From Pogostemon cablin (taxonomy: Eukaryota > Streptophyta > Magnoliopsida > Lamiales > Lamiaceae): DNA of 64,000 nucleotides. Position numbers and translations under genes: made by a program. Below are positions 44,970-56,570 of this stretch, piece by piece. The stretch spans positions 15,040,036 to 15,104,035 of the forward strand of contig CM043012.1 of assembly GCA_023678885.1 (NCBI GenBank), read 5' to 3'. Under the pieces are notes generated by a model. It saw only the letters and a list, made by a program, of their open reading frames with translations. It made no database searches and was not told the origin of the DNA. Positions within the stretch are counted from its first letter, which is position 1; the number at the start of each line of letters is the position of its first letter.

Positions 44970-46220
44970 CGGCGTGTTAGATTGTATACTAAAAGCCTAG
45001 CTTTAATATGAACAATGTTTTAATAATATTTGAAATGAGAATCATTGATCAAATGATTGCATCTTATAATTTATTTATATGTCAATGCAATAGTCTATTT
45101 ACTTTATATTGTAGATAATATGGTGTGTGGCATCGCATAGAAGATCATATTATCAACTCCTTATAAAGTACAAACAGATGCTCACAACCAAGATAGATGG
45201 AGATAATGTATCGGGATGGTTATAGTGTGATTTGGTATTAGTTTGTCTTAACTATAAAATTACACTAGTGCATTTGTATGTATTGAGCAGGACCGCGTGA
45301 GGATGTTCAATTTATAATGACTATATAAGAGAACTAGACCTCAGTTATTATCGATGTTTGTATTCTCAATATTATATAATAACCTCGACATGTAATTCAA
45401 TGTTTGTTTCTTTGATTCATCAATAGGTAAGATTTAATTATTAAATCAGCATGCTCGGTGAGTTGGGAGATGATACTGTCTCTATGGTATGCTGTTGATT
45501 GTAGAAGGAATCCGTGTCCTAATAATTTAGGATGATGATGCCCCCTTGAGGAGCTCAAAAGGATTATCATGTAAACCCTGCAGGTGGATTTATTCCGGCA
45601 TGATAATAAGGTTGAGTGATACTACTCTTGGATTAGAGATAATTTAATTGAGTTGTCAGTAACTCATTTAATTAATTGGTATTGCATATCTTAAACACGG
45701 GGACTTAAACGGGCTCATAATAAGAAGGAGCCCGTAATGTAATTTGGGATTAGGGTGGTAGTGCAATAATAATTCTTTAGTGGAAAAGTGTTATTATTGG
45801 GTTTAAGTATAAGTTTTGAGCTAAACTTGTATGCTTAAGTCCAATGGGAGGCCCAACCTTAATTTCTCCTCTTGGTCACTATTTTAGCCTATAAATAAGC
45901 CATCCCACCAGTTTCAGATACAATTATTCACGCCTAAATAAATTCTGAGGTGAGAAATCAGATTTCTCATAAGATAAGAGAGAACGTGAGAAATATGAGG
46001 AAAACTTCGGATTGGGATCGCTTAGAGGATCGTCGCCCACACGACGTTTAGATGAGGCATATGAATACAGCAGAAGATCAAGAGGTCATTTCTACAGCTG
46101 TTCTGACTTCTCCGCCGGTCTTCGGTGAAAGGTAATTCTTTCTATTAATTTCATTGCGTTAGATGTGCATGGAACCCGAACGGATTACATAAAACATAAG
46201 ATCCAATCACCATCACGACA
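44970..46220 (+). mobile_element. Copia-type solo LTR (family B) nested in the 5' LTR
   Basis: The LTR is 44975-46215 (1,241 bp). It starts TGTTAGATTGTATACTAAAAG and ends CACCATCA. Comparing the two gypsy LTRs shows it is an insertion. The flanks CGGCG (44970-44974) and CGACA (46216-46220) are a target duplication that has lost two bases through G-to-A changes. Same family as 27645-29041. Confidence 0.85.
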
Positions 46221-46510
46221 AACATACAGTCGGCTTGTGACGTTTATTCCTTCCCTCGTCACTACTTCCTATCTTCCCTTTTCTTCTCAGTTGGGTTAAA
46301 GTGGGTTGTAAGGGGTTTATATAGTGGGTTAATTTCTTGGGGGCTACGGTAATTAATGGATGGCTATTACATGGTTGTTTTTACTTCTATTATAATAGCT
46401 ATGTGATAAGTTTGCTGCGTTATCCAACAACCTACCTGTGTGAATGTATTGAGATGGAGTACATGGCTAATCCCCATCCACGTTTGTGTTATATTTTTAC
46501 TACTACTTCA

Positions 46511-46543
<33 letters not shown>

Positions 46544-46690
46544 TATTATTATTATAAAGTTCGTCCATTCTTATTAATTTATTACGGATAAATATGAAAT
46601 ACTTAATATTTAAGACATAATACATTCATATAATATGAATGTAAAACTTACGAAAATATAAATTTAGAAATATTCGAGTGTTAAAAAAGA

Positions 46691-46990
46691 AGAAAAGAAT
46701 GAGAAGCCCACCATGCAAGATGGGGAAGAAGAGTTTATGAGGTAAGAGATGGAAGTTGATATTGCATCATGGTATCATCTAGATGATAATGAGGTATAAT
46801 TTCTAACATTGAGTAGTAAGCATTGTTTTACATAATTTTTACTTTTCACTAATACTCCTTGGGAAACTTTATATGATACTTCTCATATCAAACCTGCTGC
46901 TGAAGAGCAAAACCCGTGTAAAACCGCGGAGAAGGAATGCGAGCATGATTTCAGACTCAACGAAGATGTGGGAACCATGTGTATTCATTG
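46691..46990 (+). pseudogene. CLASSY/DRD1-like SNF2 protein fragment
   Basis: Frames are open in pieces: EKPTMQDGEEEFMR, stop, EMEVDIASWYHLDDNE followed by a GTATAA donor-like site. After ~50 bp come TPWETLYDTSHIKPAAEE and then KECEHDFRLNEDVGTMCIHC. The last piece resembles the conserved C-x-H-D-F-x-L-x-[DE]-E-[IV]-G-x-x-C-x-x-C motif just before the SNF2 domain of CLASSY/DRD1 remodellers, which act in RNA-directed DNA methylation. No SNF2 helicase motifs follow. The fragment has stops and is boxed in by the Ty3/gypsy element on the left and the Copia element on the right. Confidence 0.5.
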
Positions 46991-47039
46991 AATGAAAGGA
47001 TAATTTATTTAAAACACACCCCTATTCTTTTTGAGGTAG

Positions 47040-47316
47040 TGAAAAGGAAGGGATAATTGGTGATCTTGGCACATTGGATAAAAGAACAAATGTGATCACA
47101 AATCCCTTTGCAGAGAAAAGACATTAATTGTTAGCTTTTTGTCTTTTAGTGATACAAATAATTTATAAGTTATGTGGAACATTTAGATCATTCCTATAGG
47201 CCTATATGAATCCTTTATGTAAAAAGTTTTTGAAGGAACACAAAAAGCTATTTGCAAACAATCTTATCCATGGCTCCCATTCAAATTAATTCTTCCACAT
47301 TTCCAGTTTCCTTTCA
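47040..47316 (+). repeat. 5' LTR of the Copia element
   Basis: TG...CA, ending TTTCCTTTCA. Aligns with 53215-53497 over its whole length with scattered differences. Confidence 0.9.
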
Positions 47317-47328
47317 TGGTATCAGAGC
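47317..47328 (+). promoter_or_regulatory. Primer-binding site, initiator-Met tRNA
   Basis: TGGTATCAGAGC, perfect, directly after the 5' LTR. Confidence 0.9.
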
Positions 47329-47399
47329 AGTACGCCAAAACTTGGTCTCTATGCCACTTCTTTATTTTTCAGTTTTTAGCTATCTAATATCTCTATCTA

Positions 47400-48400
47400 T
47401 GGCCTCAATCGAGTCCGACACCAGTGAAAAAATAAGCTCAGCTCTTATTCAAATATAAGTGCTATTGAATCAGCTCATCACTATCAAGTTAAATGAGAAT
47501 AACTGTCTCATATGGAAATAATAAATTAATGCTGCTCTAAGAGGATACAGTCTTGAAGGGTTTCTGAATAGAGAGAAGAAGATGCCCAAAAGGGCCGTAG
47601 CAGAAAACGGAAAAGAAACGGGTACTATCAACCCTGAGTACTTTAATTAGATTAGACAAGACCAATTAATTGTTTCATGGATTTTATCTTCACGCACTGA
47701 AAGTGTACTTGTTAGCACCGTGGGTTAAAATACCTCTAACGAGATATGGGATTGCCTTGAAATTGCATTTTCCATTCAAGCAAGAGCTAAAATCATGCAA
47801 TATAAGCAACAATTGCAGAGCATGCAAAAAGGGACCACAGGAATGAGAGAATATTTGAACAAAATTAAGGGGTGTTGTGTTGTTCTAAATGCAGCAGGTC
47901 ACAAGATTAGTGATGAAGATCAAGTCCTTTATATAATGTCTAGTTTAGGGCCTAAATATAATCCAGTTGTGGTATCTACAGCATCTAAGTTAGGACCAAT
48001 TTCAGTCACAAAAATTAGTGCATTACTGTTGAGCTTTGAAGCTAGATTGGAAGGAAATGATTTTATTAATTTCAGTGTTAAGGGTTCTTCCCCTAGTGTG
48101 AACTTCAGTACACAAAATAACAATTTCAGAAGAGGTTTTAAGCATCAATATGGTAGAGGAAGAAGTAATGGCAATGGAGTACACTTTTATGATGGCATTC
48201 GAGGTGGAAGAAGTTCTTTTAGAGGAGGTTCATCGCAAGGAAGAGGGAGAAGCAACAGTCCTAGATGCCAAATATGTCATAGGACCAATCACACTGCTGA
48301 AAAGTGTTTCTATAGAACTGATCTAAACTATACACCTCAAAATCAAAGCTCATATCAACAAAATCAGTCTGCTACTATAACAATTCTGCACCAGTTGTGA
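47400..48400 (+). pseudogene. Copia gag
   Basis: The N-terminal half (47400-47790) is recognisable only in broken frames with several stops. From 47795 the frame is open for 201 codons (MQYKQQLQSMQKGTTGMREY, then ISDEDQVLYIMSSLGPKYNP), the retrotransposon gag domain. A Gly/Arg-rich stretch follows, then a CCHC zinc knuckle CQICHRTNHTAEKC and a Gln/Asn-rich tail. Confidence 0.85.
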
Positions 48401-48717
48401 ACACCGCTACCCTTTCCACTCCTTATTCCAACAGTTCTGCATATGAGAGCGCTTGGTACCCAGATTCAAGTGCTAACAACCATGTCAAATTTGATCTAAA
48501 CAATTTGAACATTAGCACAAAGTACCAGGGAGCAGAGAGAGTTCACATGGGTAATGGAGCAAGTTTGTTTATCTCACATTTTGGTGATTCTAATATGACT
48601 GATCCTAATTCTGATTCTACTCACTCTTTCCTACTAATTTTTTTGTATGTTCCCCACATAAAGAAAAACATTCTCAATGTTTCACAATTTGCACAAGATA
48701 ATTATGTCTATTTTTGA
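48397..48717 (+). pseudogene. Copia protease with altered active site
   Basis: Shows AWYPDSSANNHVKFDLNNL where the family has D-[ST]-G-A; the glycine is replaced by serine, so activity is unlikely. VHMGNGASLFISHFGDS and VPHIKKNILNVSQFAQDN follow, normal for the domain. Confidence 0.8.
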
Positions 48718-48875
48718 ATTTCACCCTTATCATTGTATTTTGAAGGATCAAGTAACTAACAAGGTCCTACCTCAAGGGAGGCTTGAGAATGGCCTTTACA
48801 AGTTCAGAGTAAAAAAATATCCACCCTCAGAGTCTTTATTCTATTTTCAATAAACTAGATCTTCCTTCTACAGCC

Positions 48876-49735
48876 TTGGTGAATTCTGCAGATTGTAAGA
48901 AGAAACTCCCCTTGAGTATTTGGCACAATAGTTTAGGTCATACTTCCCTTGACATTGTTAAAAAAACTTTAGCCATGAATGATGTTTTCTACTTTGGTGA
49001 TATATCAAATTCAGTCTGCTCAGCTTGTATGAAAGCTAAGTGTCACAAGTTACCTTTTCCTATTTCAAAAACACAGATAATTGAACATTTTGCACTCATT
49101 CTCATAGTGATCTCTGGGGTCCTTCACCCATACCCTCTATTAATGGTTTCTCTTATTATGTTAGCTTCATTGATTCAGCCACAAAACATACTTAGATTTA
49201 CCTTCTTAAGCTAAAATCTAATGATAAGAATGCCATTATACACTTTAAAAACCTAATTGTTACTCAATACAATAGCAAAATCAAATCATTTCAAAGTGAT
49301 GGAGGCACTGAATACAAACTACTCACTGAAATATTTCATCAATCTAGAATCTTCCATAGAATTTCTGGTCTATATACTCCTGAACAAAATGGTCTTGCCG
49401 AAAGAAAACATTGGCATATTGTTGAAGTTGGCTTGGCTCTTCTTGCACACTCAAATGTTCCTCAAGAATATTAGGATGATGCATCTCCAGTGTCTATCTT
49501 ATCAATAGAGCACCCTCTAAAGGCCTAAATTATAAAACACCTTTTGAACTTCTCACTAGTAATAAACCAAATTACCATTCCTTTAGAACTTTTGGATGTC
49601 TTTGTTTCCCTTACCTCAGAACCTACAACAAAAATAAGTTTCAACATAGGTCAGAAAATGATGTTTTTCTTGGCTAAGGTCATTGCTTTAAATGGTATAA
49701 AGTTCTGCTTCCTAATAAAAAAATAATTGTGACTA
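48876..49735 (+). pseudogene. Copia GAG-pre-integrase and integrase
   Basis: IWHNSLGHTSLDIVKKTLAM and CSACMKAKCHKLPF give the H-x-H...CxxC zinc-binding part. The catalytic core is scattered over several frames (FQSDGG-like wording near 49290, then GLAERKHWHIVE near 49395). Multiple frameshifts. Confidence 0.75.
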
Positions 49736-49948
49736 GACATGTCACTTTTGATGAAAGAGTATTCCCTTTTCACACTTCACATGCACAACATAAAACTCCA
49801 ATCCCTTATCCTAATATAGCACCCACTTATACCCATTTCAGAAATTTTTTATTCACCTACACCATCTTCTTACTCTCAATTTCCTTCTCCCACTCCTCTA
49901 CAAACAATATTTCCTCAAGATACCTCTAGAACATATTCCCATACATCA

Positions 49949-51120
49949 TTGGAAGGACAATTCTTTGTAGAATCACCTAATGTGTCACCAACTAATACTA
50001 TTTCTGATACCCCTTTGAAGTATGCAGGTTCATCTTCATATATCAACTCACACCCTATGATGACCAGGTATAAGGCAGGAATCTATAAACCTCGAGTTTA
50101 CACTATGAGTTCTCTTGAATATTCAGAACCTGCTACTCATGTAGAAGCACTTCAATCTCCACAGTGGAAGACAACTTTGGAAACTGAATATGCAGCCCAG
50201 ATTAGGAATGGCACTTGGGTGCTTTACCCACTTCCTCCTACTCAAAATCTCATAGGTTTTAAGTGGGTGTTCAAATTGAAGAGAAATGTAGATGGTTCAG
50301 TTGCTAGTTACAAGGCTCGACTAGCAGCCAAAGGTCATACTCAAGCCCTAAGTTTTGACTATACGGACACCTTTAGCCCTGTCATCAAACCGGTTACAGT
50401 CTGCATCATAATTTCCATTGCTTTCGCTCACTGTTGGCCCTTGCATTAACTTAACATGAACAATGCTTTTCTTAATAGAGAAGTGGTTGAAGATCTCTAT
50501 ATGGCTCAACCTCCCTCCTTTGAGCTAGGGGAGGGACAAAACATGATTTGCAAGCTAAAGAAGTCATTATATGGCCTTAAGCAAGCTTCCAGGGCCAAGA
50601 CTTCCAAGTTTGCAAATGTTTTAAAGACACTTGGTTTCAGTGTATCTAAGACTGACTCATCACTATATTATAGGCATAAAAAGGGTTCTACCGTCTTAAT
50701 ACTTATGTGGATGATATAATTGTCACTGGTTCTAATACCACTGAAGTTCAAGGAGTTATAAGTGATATGCATAAGTTCTTTTCATTAAAGATTTGGGTGA
50801 GTTAAATCTTCTTGGGTAATAAAATCACAAGGACATCAAAAGGTTTATTCTTAAATCAAAGGAAGTACATCATTGAGATGCTTCACAAGGCAGAAATGAG
50901 ATTGGCGAATGGATGGACTACTCCCATGGTTTCAGAAATTTTTTTATCTAAGCATGAAGGACAACCTTTGATTGATGCACAAGCATATAGAAGTATTGTG
51001 GGTACACTACAATATGCTACAGTGACCAGGCCTAATATTTGTTTTTCTGTTAACAAAATTAGTCAGTACATGCAAAATCCTATGAACACTCATTGGAAAG
51101 CTTCCAAGAGAATGCTTTGA
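49949..51120 (+). pseudogene. Copia reverse transcriptase
   Basis: Open pieces: PQWKTTLETEYAAQIRNGTW and FKWVFKLKRNVDGSVASYKA (49949-50449), then NNAFLNREVVEDLYMAQPP and KLKKSLYGLKQASRA (50456-50700). A frameshift precedes the catalytic YVDD box (50704-50715). Another break lies near 50795. The last piece (50812-51120) has QAYRSIVGTLQYATVTRPNI. Confidence 0.9.
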
Positions 51121-51630
51121 TATCTTGCTGGAACAATTGATTTTGGCTTATCTTTCTCTGTGCCTAAATCTATGGACGTGGTAGCTTTCGCAGATGCTGA
51201 CTGGGTCTCAGATACTGATGATATGAGATCTGCCTCAGGATATTATGTTTTTGTTTGTTGGAATCTTGTATCATGGAGTTCAAAAGAACATCCAAAAGTT
51301 TCCTGATCTAGCATGGAAGCAGAGTATCGAAGTTTGGCCTATACTACATGTGAAGTGTTGTGGATACAGTCTCTATTGAAAGAATTGGAATGTTTGAGTA
51401 CTATAATTTCAACCATTTGGATTGATAATCAGGGTTTCGTGTCATTGGCTAGGAATCTTGCTTACCATTCTAGGACAAAACACTTAGAGTTGGATCTACA
51501 TTTTGTCTGAGAAAAAGTAACAGCAAGAGATATACAAGTTCTTCATGTGCCAAGCATAGACCAAATTGCTAATGTGTTTACCAAAGCCCTAATTGGGCAA
51601 TTGATGGACCTTTTATCAACACATATTTAA
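51121..51630 (+). pseudogene. Copia RNase H
   Basis: FADADWVSDTDDMRSASGYY, SSMEAEYRSLAYTTCEVLWI and IWIDNQGFVSLARNLAYHSR are seen, with catalytic D, E and D residues present but several stops between. Ends near STHI followed by TAA at 51628. Confidence 0.85.
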
Positions 51631-51633
51631 TCC

Positions 51634-53191
51634 CCAAGTATGAAGGATGTGATTGTAGTTTTGATAAGTGACCAAGTTATGTTATTGAACCCAAAGGACG
51701 ATGATTATCAATTTATTATTAACTAAATTAATTAAAATTTGCGTTTGGAAATTTAATTGAAGTATTATTATTAATCTAATGAACAAATAATTAAATAACA
51801 AATAAATAAGAAAACAATAGATAAGTATCGATATTTGAACAAGTGAGAAATAGATAGCTCTTTGGGCCATCCAATTTCACTCATTAATTTTTCTTCCGTA
51901 TGTCAATGTCCGACTCTGCCTAGTGGAATATGAACGCATCACTAAGCCATGCAAATATACTCTATATACATAAGTAGACGAGCGTGTAACACGTGTGAAT
52001 TACCTCAGAGCAAGAACACAATTTCACCCCCTTTCTAGGTACTATCAGTATCAATTATTTCCCGTGCACTAAGTACTTTAACCCATATGATCTTCCTTTA
52101 TAGGTACTATGAAATTATCCGCTTTATCCTACTTATTAACCCGAATTCAATTTAATTAATAAATATTCATATAAGATAGTTCTAATGAAGCTTCAGTGTC
52201 CCCTCACTTAGAATCATAATATAGAATCCTGTTCAGCAGTGAACGCGCTTAATTAATAACCAAGATATATAATCAGACTCTATATAACAGTTAATGATGC
52301 ACAAAATAACTCTGAATATGGATTAAAAATGCACAGTCTTATATAAAATAAACCACAAGTAGTGTTGTATGGAGTATACACATAGAAGTTCAATTAACTA
52401 GTAAGACCTTCATAAACCCTAGAACTACCAAAGCGGTTCTAGCCCATGATGCTTCGATGAACGTTCATGGAGATTGGATAGATCTTACCCATAGTCTTGA
52501 AAGTTACAAGATAAATTAAGATACAAAGTAAACCCTAGATGTGGGCACCATCGTGTCTCGCTCTGTCTTGAATCTTCACTTGGTTCTCACTTGATTCGCT
52601 GTACGAATCTCTCTCTACAGCTCCTGCGGATGGAGTTAGGATTTGGATGTGGTGTAGGATGGATGAGGAATCTAAATCTCTTCCTGATGAGATCTGCATC
52701 CCTTTTTATTCTTGTAAACTCTCCTTATGGACCTTCACTGGATTTTTTCTTGAAAAATACGGACATACACGCACTGGGGTGCGGAATTACCAAAAATAGA
52801 ATTATGTATCCCCGCTAGACTAGAACAGCCTTGGTCAAGCGATGGTCGAGCGGCCTCTGTTAGCTGGAACTCTATCCGGGGTCTCGCTTGACTATTTCTA
52901 CTGTCGCTCGACCAAATGATCTTGGTCGAGCGGCTCCTCCCATGGTTGAGCGGCATCTCAAAACTGTATTTTCCAATTCTGAGCACTTCTGACTTGTTTT
53001 CCTGTAAAAATATGCTCAAATAGCCTCAATAACATCTGATTCATGGCTGTTCCATAAATATCCCGATTTACCTCAATTTTAGACCAAATCGTACTCAATT
53101 TCCACTTAAATCAGAGCTTAAAATACGTGAATTCTCATTCTCATAAGAAATTCTTCAATCGCCTTAGAAACAAACTTCACATTGTTCCAAG
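51634..53191. mobile_element. Unidentified ~1.55-kb insertion in the Copia element
   Basis: Sequence 51639-53186 separates the RNase H end from the purine tract. CCAAG occurs at both junctions (51634-51638, 53187-53191), consistent with a 5-bp target duplication. No ORF with family features. Words such as GGTCGAGCGGC recur three or four times around 52840-52950. The ends are not TG...CA, so the class is unclear; an antisense solo LTR with worn ends is possible. Confidence 0.4.
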
Positions 53192-53201
53192 AGGCTCTCT
53201 T

Positions 53202-53214
53202 GAATTGAGGGGGG
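53202..53214 (+). promoter_or_regulatory. Polypurine tract of the Copia element
   Basis: GAATTGAGGGGGG lies directly before the 3' LTR start TGAAAAGG. Confidence 0.75.
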
Positions 53215-53497
53215 TGAAAAGGAAGAGATAATTGGTTAGCTTGGCACATTGGATAAAAGCACAAATGCGATCACAAATCCCTTTGCAGGAAAAGGACATT
53301 AGTTGTTAGCTTTTTGTCTTTTAGTGATATAAATAATAAGTTGACATGTGGAACATTTAGATCATTCCTATAGGCCTATATAAATCCTTTATGTAAAATT
53401 TTTTTGAAGGAACAGATAAAGTTATCTACAGGTAATCTTATCCATGGCTCCCATTTAAATTAATTCCTCCACATTTTTAGTTTTCAGTGTCCTTTCA
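53215..53497 (+). repeat. 3' LTR of the Copia element
   Basis: Matches 47040-47316; ends CCTTTCA before the target duplication GGTAG. Confidence 0.9.
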
Positions 53498-53502
53498 GGT
53501 AG

Positions 53503-53878
53503 ATAAAATATATAATTTAATATTAGAGATGTGTATTCAATGAACAAAGGATAATTTAAACTTTTTAAAAATATATATTTTAATTATATAATAATAGTTA
53601 ATAAAAAAAGGTGTGCATTTAGTGGAACCTATAGATAGGCAGACATCTACGGTAATCACCACAATTTCTCAACTTCATAGATCAATAAAATAAACCGATA
53701 AAATAAAAATTCAACCCATTTAATTAATTGATTCTCAATTGACTAGGTAAAATACAAGATAGTTCAATTCAAGCACATTTTCATGAATACAAGATCAATT
53801 GAAAACATAGTCCCCACCATAAGCGGATGAATTTTACAACCTAATAAATAAAATCTAAACGAGAAATGTAATGAATAT
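53503..53878. other. AT-rich non-coding DNA
   Basis: No ORF. GATGTGTATTCAATGAACAAAGGATAATTTA-like wording (53527-53557) echoes the sequence just left of the Copia element (about 46976-47008). Confidence 0.4.
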
Positions 53879-54834
53879 TGATAAAATATTTATTTATTAA
53901 GGAATATAAATAAATTAATTCATACATGAATGAATAAATAATTAATATAATTATTTGAGCCCAAATCCAAGTCAAGTGGTTTTGACCCAAGTCAAACAAG
54001 CCCCAAATATATCAAGTGGGTTTGATTCAAGTTAACTAAGCCCTAGATTAAATCCAGCAGGCCTAGTTTAAATCAAATAGGCACAAATCAAGTCAAGCAG
54101 ACTTAATTAAATTAAATAGGCCCAAATTCAGTCCATCAAACTTAATTAAATTTGACAAGCCCAATTCAAGTGTGAACACAACCTTTTTCCAGGGGAAAAT
54201 ATACATAAGTGGTTATTCCTCCACCTATAAATAAGGGCCTTCAGTTCTTATTTCAACTTGAAGATTCTGTAAATACTGGAAACCCAGAAGAGACCTAGAA
54301 ATCTAATAAAGTCAACAGCTTCAATGTACAATCTCAGCCAACAGCCTCTGATCAGAGATCATGGCACCAAAACCCACCGATCCGGCGTTAGTCAAGTCAA
54401 GTTCATCAGACATTCCACAGCATTCTTCAAGTTCTACAAAGTTCAACATAGAAAGCTCCAGAAGTAACATTCGACCTGAAATCAAGGTGCTAAGCCCCTT
54501 CTGATTCAACATTTTTTCAAATCATGTTTATCCAACAATCTTCGTGAAGTCAACGATATTCAACCAAATTGAACGGAATTCTTCGCAAGAAACTCTCAAG
54601 TCAATGTTTGATCCGAATAAAGGCTCGATGTCTGCGAATTAACGTTAAAATCTTCAAGCCCAAGCTCGAACAAGCTTCATCCAAAGATTCGTCTCTGAAA
54701 GTTGAAAGTTAAATAAGTCAATTCAAGAGAGGAATAAGAGGATTGATATAAACTATTTTTATATTTCTCAATTTTAATCCATCTTGGATTATTATTATTA
54801 TTTATCTGAATAAATACAAATTTTGTTGTTACAC
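53879..54834 (+). mobile_element. Solo LTR (family A), second copy
   Basis: Resembles the LTR split by the hAT element at 8871-14694 and gives its uninterrupted form. TATA-like CTATAAATAAGGG near 54223. The start TGATAAAATAT and an end near TTGTTACA are inferred from the comparison; no target duplication was confirmed. Confidence 0.6.
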
Positions 54835-55233
54835 CCACTGCTTTACTTGATTAGCTAAATTATAGAAATGAATAATGTTGCGGATCATCCAAACATACTT
54901 GTTGAATAGACAAAATTTATCATAACTATTTCCAGAGACAAATGCAACTTATTCAAAATCAATCAAATTCCCAATAAGGGGATCTCTTTTGCTGAACACA
55001 TGTTACCTTGAAAGAGTGAAAAAGTTAATGCCACAAAACCATAATGCCTTACATGTGAAATGTCTACTCAAAGCACTAGTAAAATGTGGAACACCACCTC
55101 TATTCCCAAAAAACCCACCCTTACCTCAACTAACCCCAAGTTTTTTCACCCCACCCCACTTCTCTACCAACTCTCTTTATCTTCCCATGCCAATACAACA
55201 ATTCCAAAACCATATATATTTGGGGGTTTTGGC
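54835..55233. other. Non-coding spacer
   Basis: No supported gene. An ORF from 54989 lacks family features. Confidence 0.3.
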
Positions 55234-56570
55234 CAATGTTCAAAAACCCTCGCCTTTTTTCGCCTTTTTGGAGGGGAGAAAGGCGCGCCTCAGGTACAAG
55301 TGCCCATATAATGAGATTTTTTTATATTTTTCTTAAAGTTGTTACGTTAGAAACACAACTTTATAAGTTAAAAAATAAAAATTATACTTTTATTTATATA
55401 TAATAGTTAGTGTTTCGGAGTTTGGTGTTCATTTCAAATTTAGAGTCCAAAAGCTAGGGTTTTGAGAGAGGAGAGCTCCCACTTACCTACCCTTCTATGT
55501 CGCTGCCGCCCAATTAGGTTATTTTTTTTCAGTTTTTTTCTTTTATAAATCTGATTTTCATTTTCTGACTTTAAAAAATAAAATAAAAATCTGTATTTTT
55601 TTTAATAAAACTTTTCAAGAAGTTTGATATGAGATTTTTAGCTAAAAGTTATATATTTTACTCATGAAATTTCAATATTAGATATGAACTTAGACTTCAA
55701 TAAAGTTATAAAGTCTCAAATTTTCATGTAAAATTATTTATTATTCAATAATATTGATTAATTAATTATTAATAATTATTTATTAGTCATCTTTGGAAGA
55801 ATTTTTAGATTTTTTGTGTTTTTTACTTTTTTTATTTAAATTTAAATTTTGTACACTACACAAGTATAATATAATAAACAAAAGATGGATGAGGGAGGTA
55901 GTGGGAATGGATCAACATTCAACTCATCAAAGGACCTGTCTCGGAAGTACTTTGAACAAGTGGATGCTAAAAATAAAAATGACTTGAAGTGCAATTTTTG
56001 TGGAACCATGTATAGGGGCAAATATTGAACAAAACAGCATCTTGTAGGGGGCTTTCAGAATGTCGTGGCTTGTAAGAAGGTTCCAAAACATGAAAAGAAG
56101 AAATTCAACATTTTATGTATAAGAAGAAGTCGGATAAGATAGATCATCAAGTTAAAGATTATTTTGGACATTTTGAAGAATGTGAAGTAGAAGGTATTGG
56201 AGTAGATAGTACTACCGAGCCAAATGATTCATCAAGGGCGTTATCCTTTCATTCTTCCTTTGTATCATCATCCATGCAAACGAAAGAAAATGGCAAGGGC
56301 AAGGCTCAATGGATAATTTTTTTGCAAAAGATTGGAGCGGTCGGTAATAACAAAGGGAAAGAGAGGTAAACTACTATTGATGAAGCATACAAGAAAGAGA
56401 TGAGGGAGAAGTCGTGTATGAACATTACCAAATGGATGTAAGAAGCGGTAATACCATTTAATGCTATCAATTATGATAGTTTTAAAGATATGATAGATGA
56501 CATCTCTCGACATGGGCCAGGTTTGAAACCACCTTCATATATCATAAGGTATGAGTTCCTTATTTGTAGA

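Larger units (their letters stand above)
35895..46685 (-). mobile_element. Full-length Tekay/Del-like Ty3/gypsy retrotransposon, decayed, minus strand
   Basis: The LTRs are 43294-46685 (5') and 35895-38487 (3'). The flanks carry the perfect 5-bp duplication AAAGA (35890-35894 and 46686-46690), so both outer borders are secure. The primer-binding site (43279-43290) abuts the 5' LTR and a purine tract abuts the 3' LTR. Reading leftward: gag with a zinc knuckle, protease, reverse transcriptase, RNase H and integrase, the Ty3/gypsy order. The gag knuckle preceded by CPKCGKNYSGQC, and the RT wording, fit the Tekay/Del group of chromoviruses. Every domain has stops or frameshifts. Without later insertions each LTR would be about 2.15 kb. 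Confidence 0.9.
43294..46685 (-). repeat. 5' LTR of the Ty3/gypsy element
   Basis: Same edges as the 3' LTR except that the outer TG has become TT (plus strand GTGTTAAA at 46678-46685). Contains the tandem array (about 43640-43826), a 1,241-bp solo LTR (44975-46215) and an (AAT)n tract near 46511-46555. Confidence 0.9.
47035..53502 (+). mobile_element. Copia retrotransposon, complete outline but decayed
   Basis: The element is 47040-53497. LTRs are 47040-47316 and 53215-53497 (277 and 283 bp), both starting TGAAAAGGAAG and ending CCTTTCA. A perfect 5-bp duplication GGTAG flanks it (47035-47039, 53498-53502). A primer-binding site follows the left LTR and a purine tract GAATTGAGGGGGG precedes the right one. 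Domain order is gag, protease, integrase, RT, RNase H, as in Copia. Many stops and frameshifts. A further ~1.55-kb sequence is inserted between RNase H and the purine tract. Confidence 0.9.
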
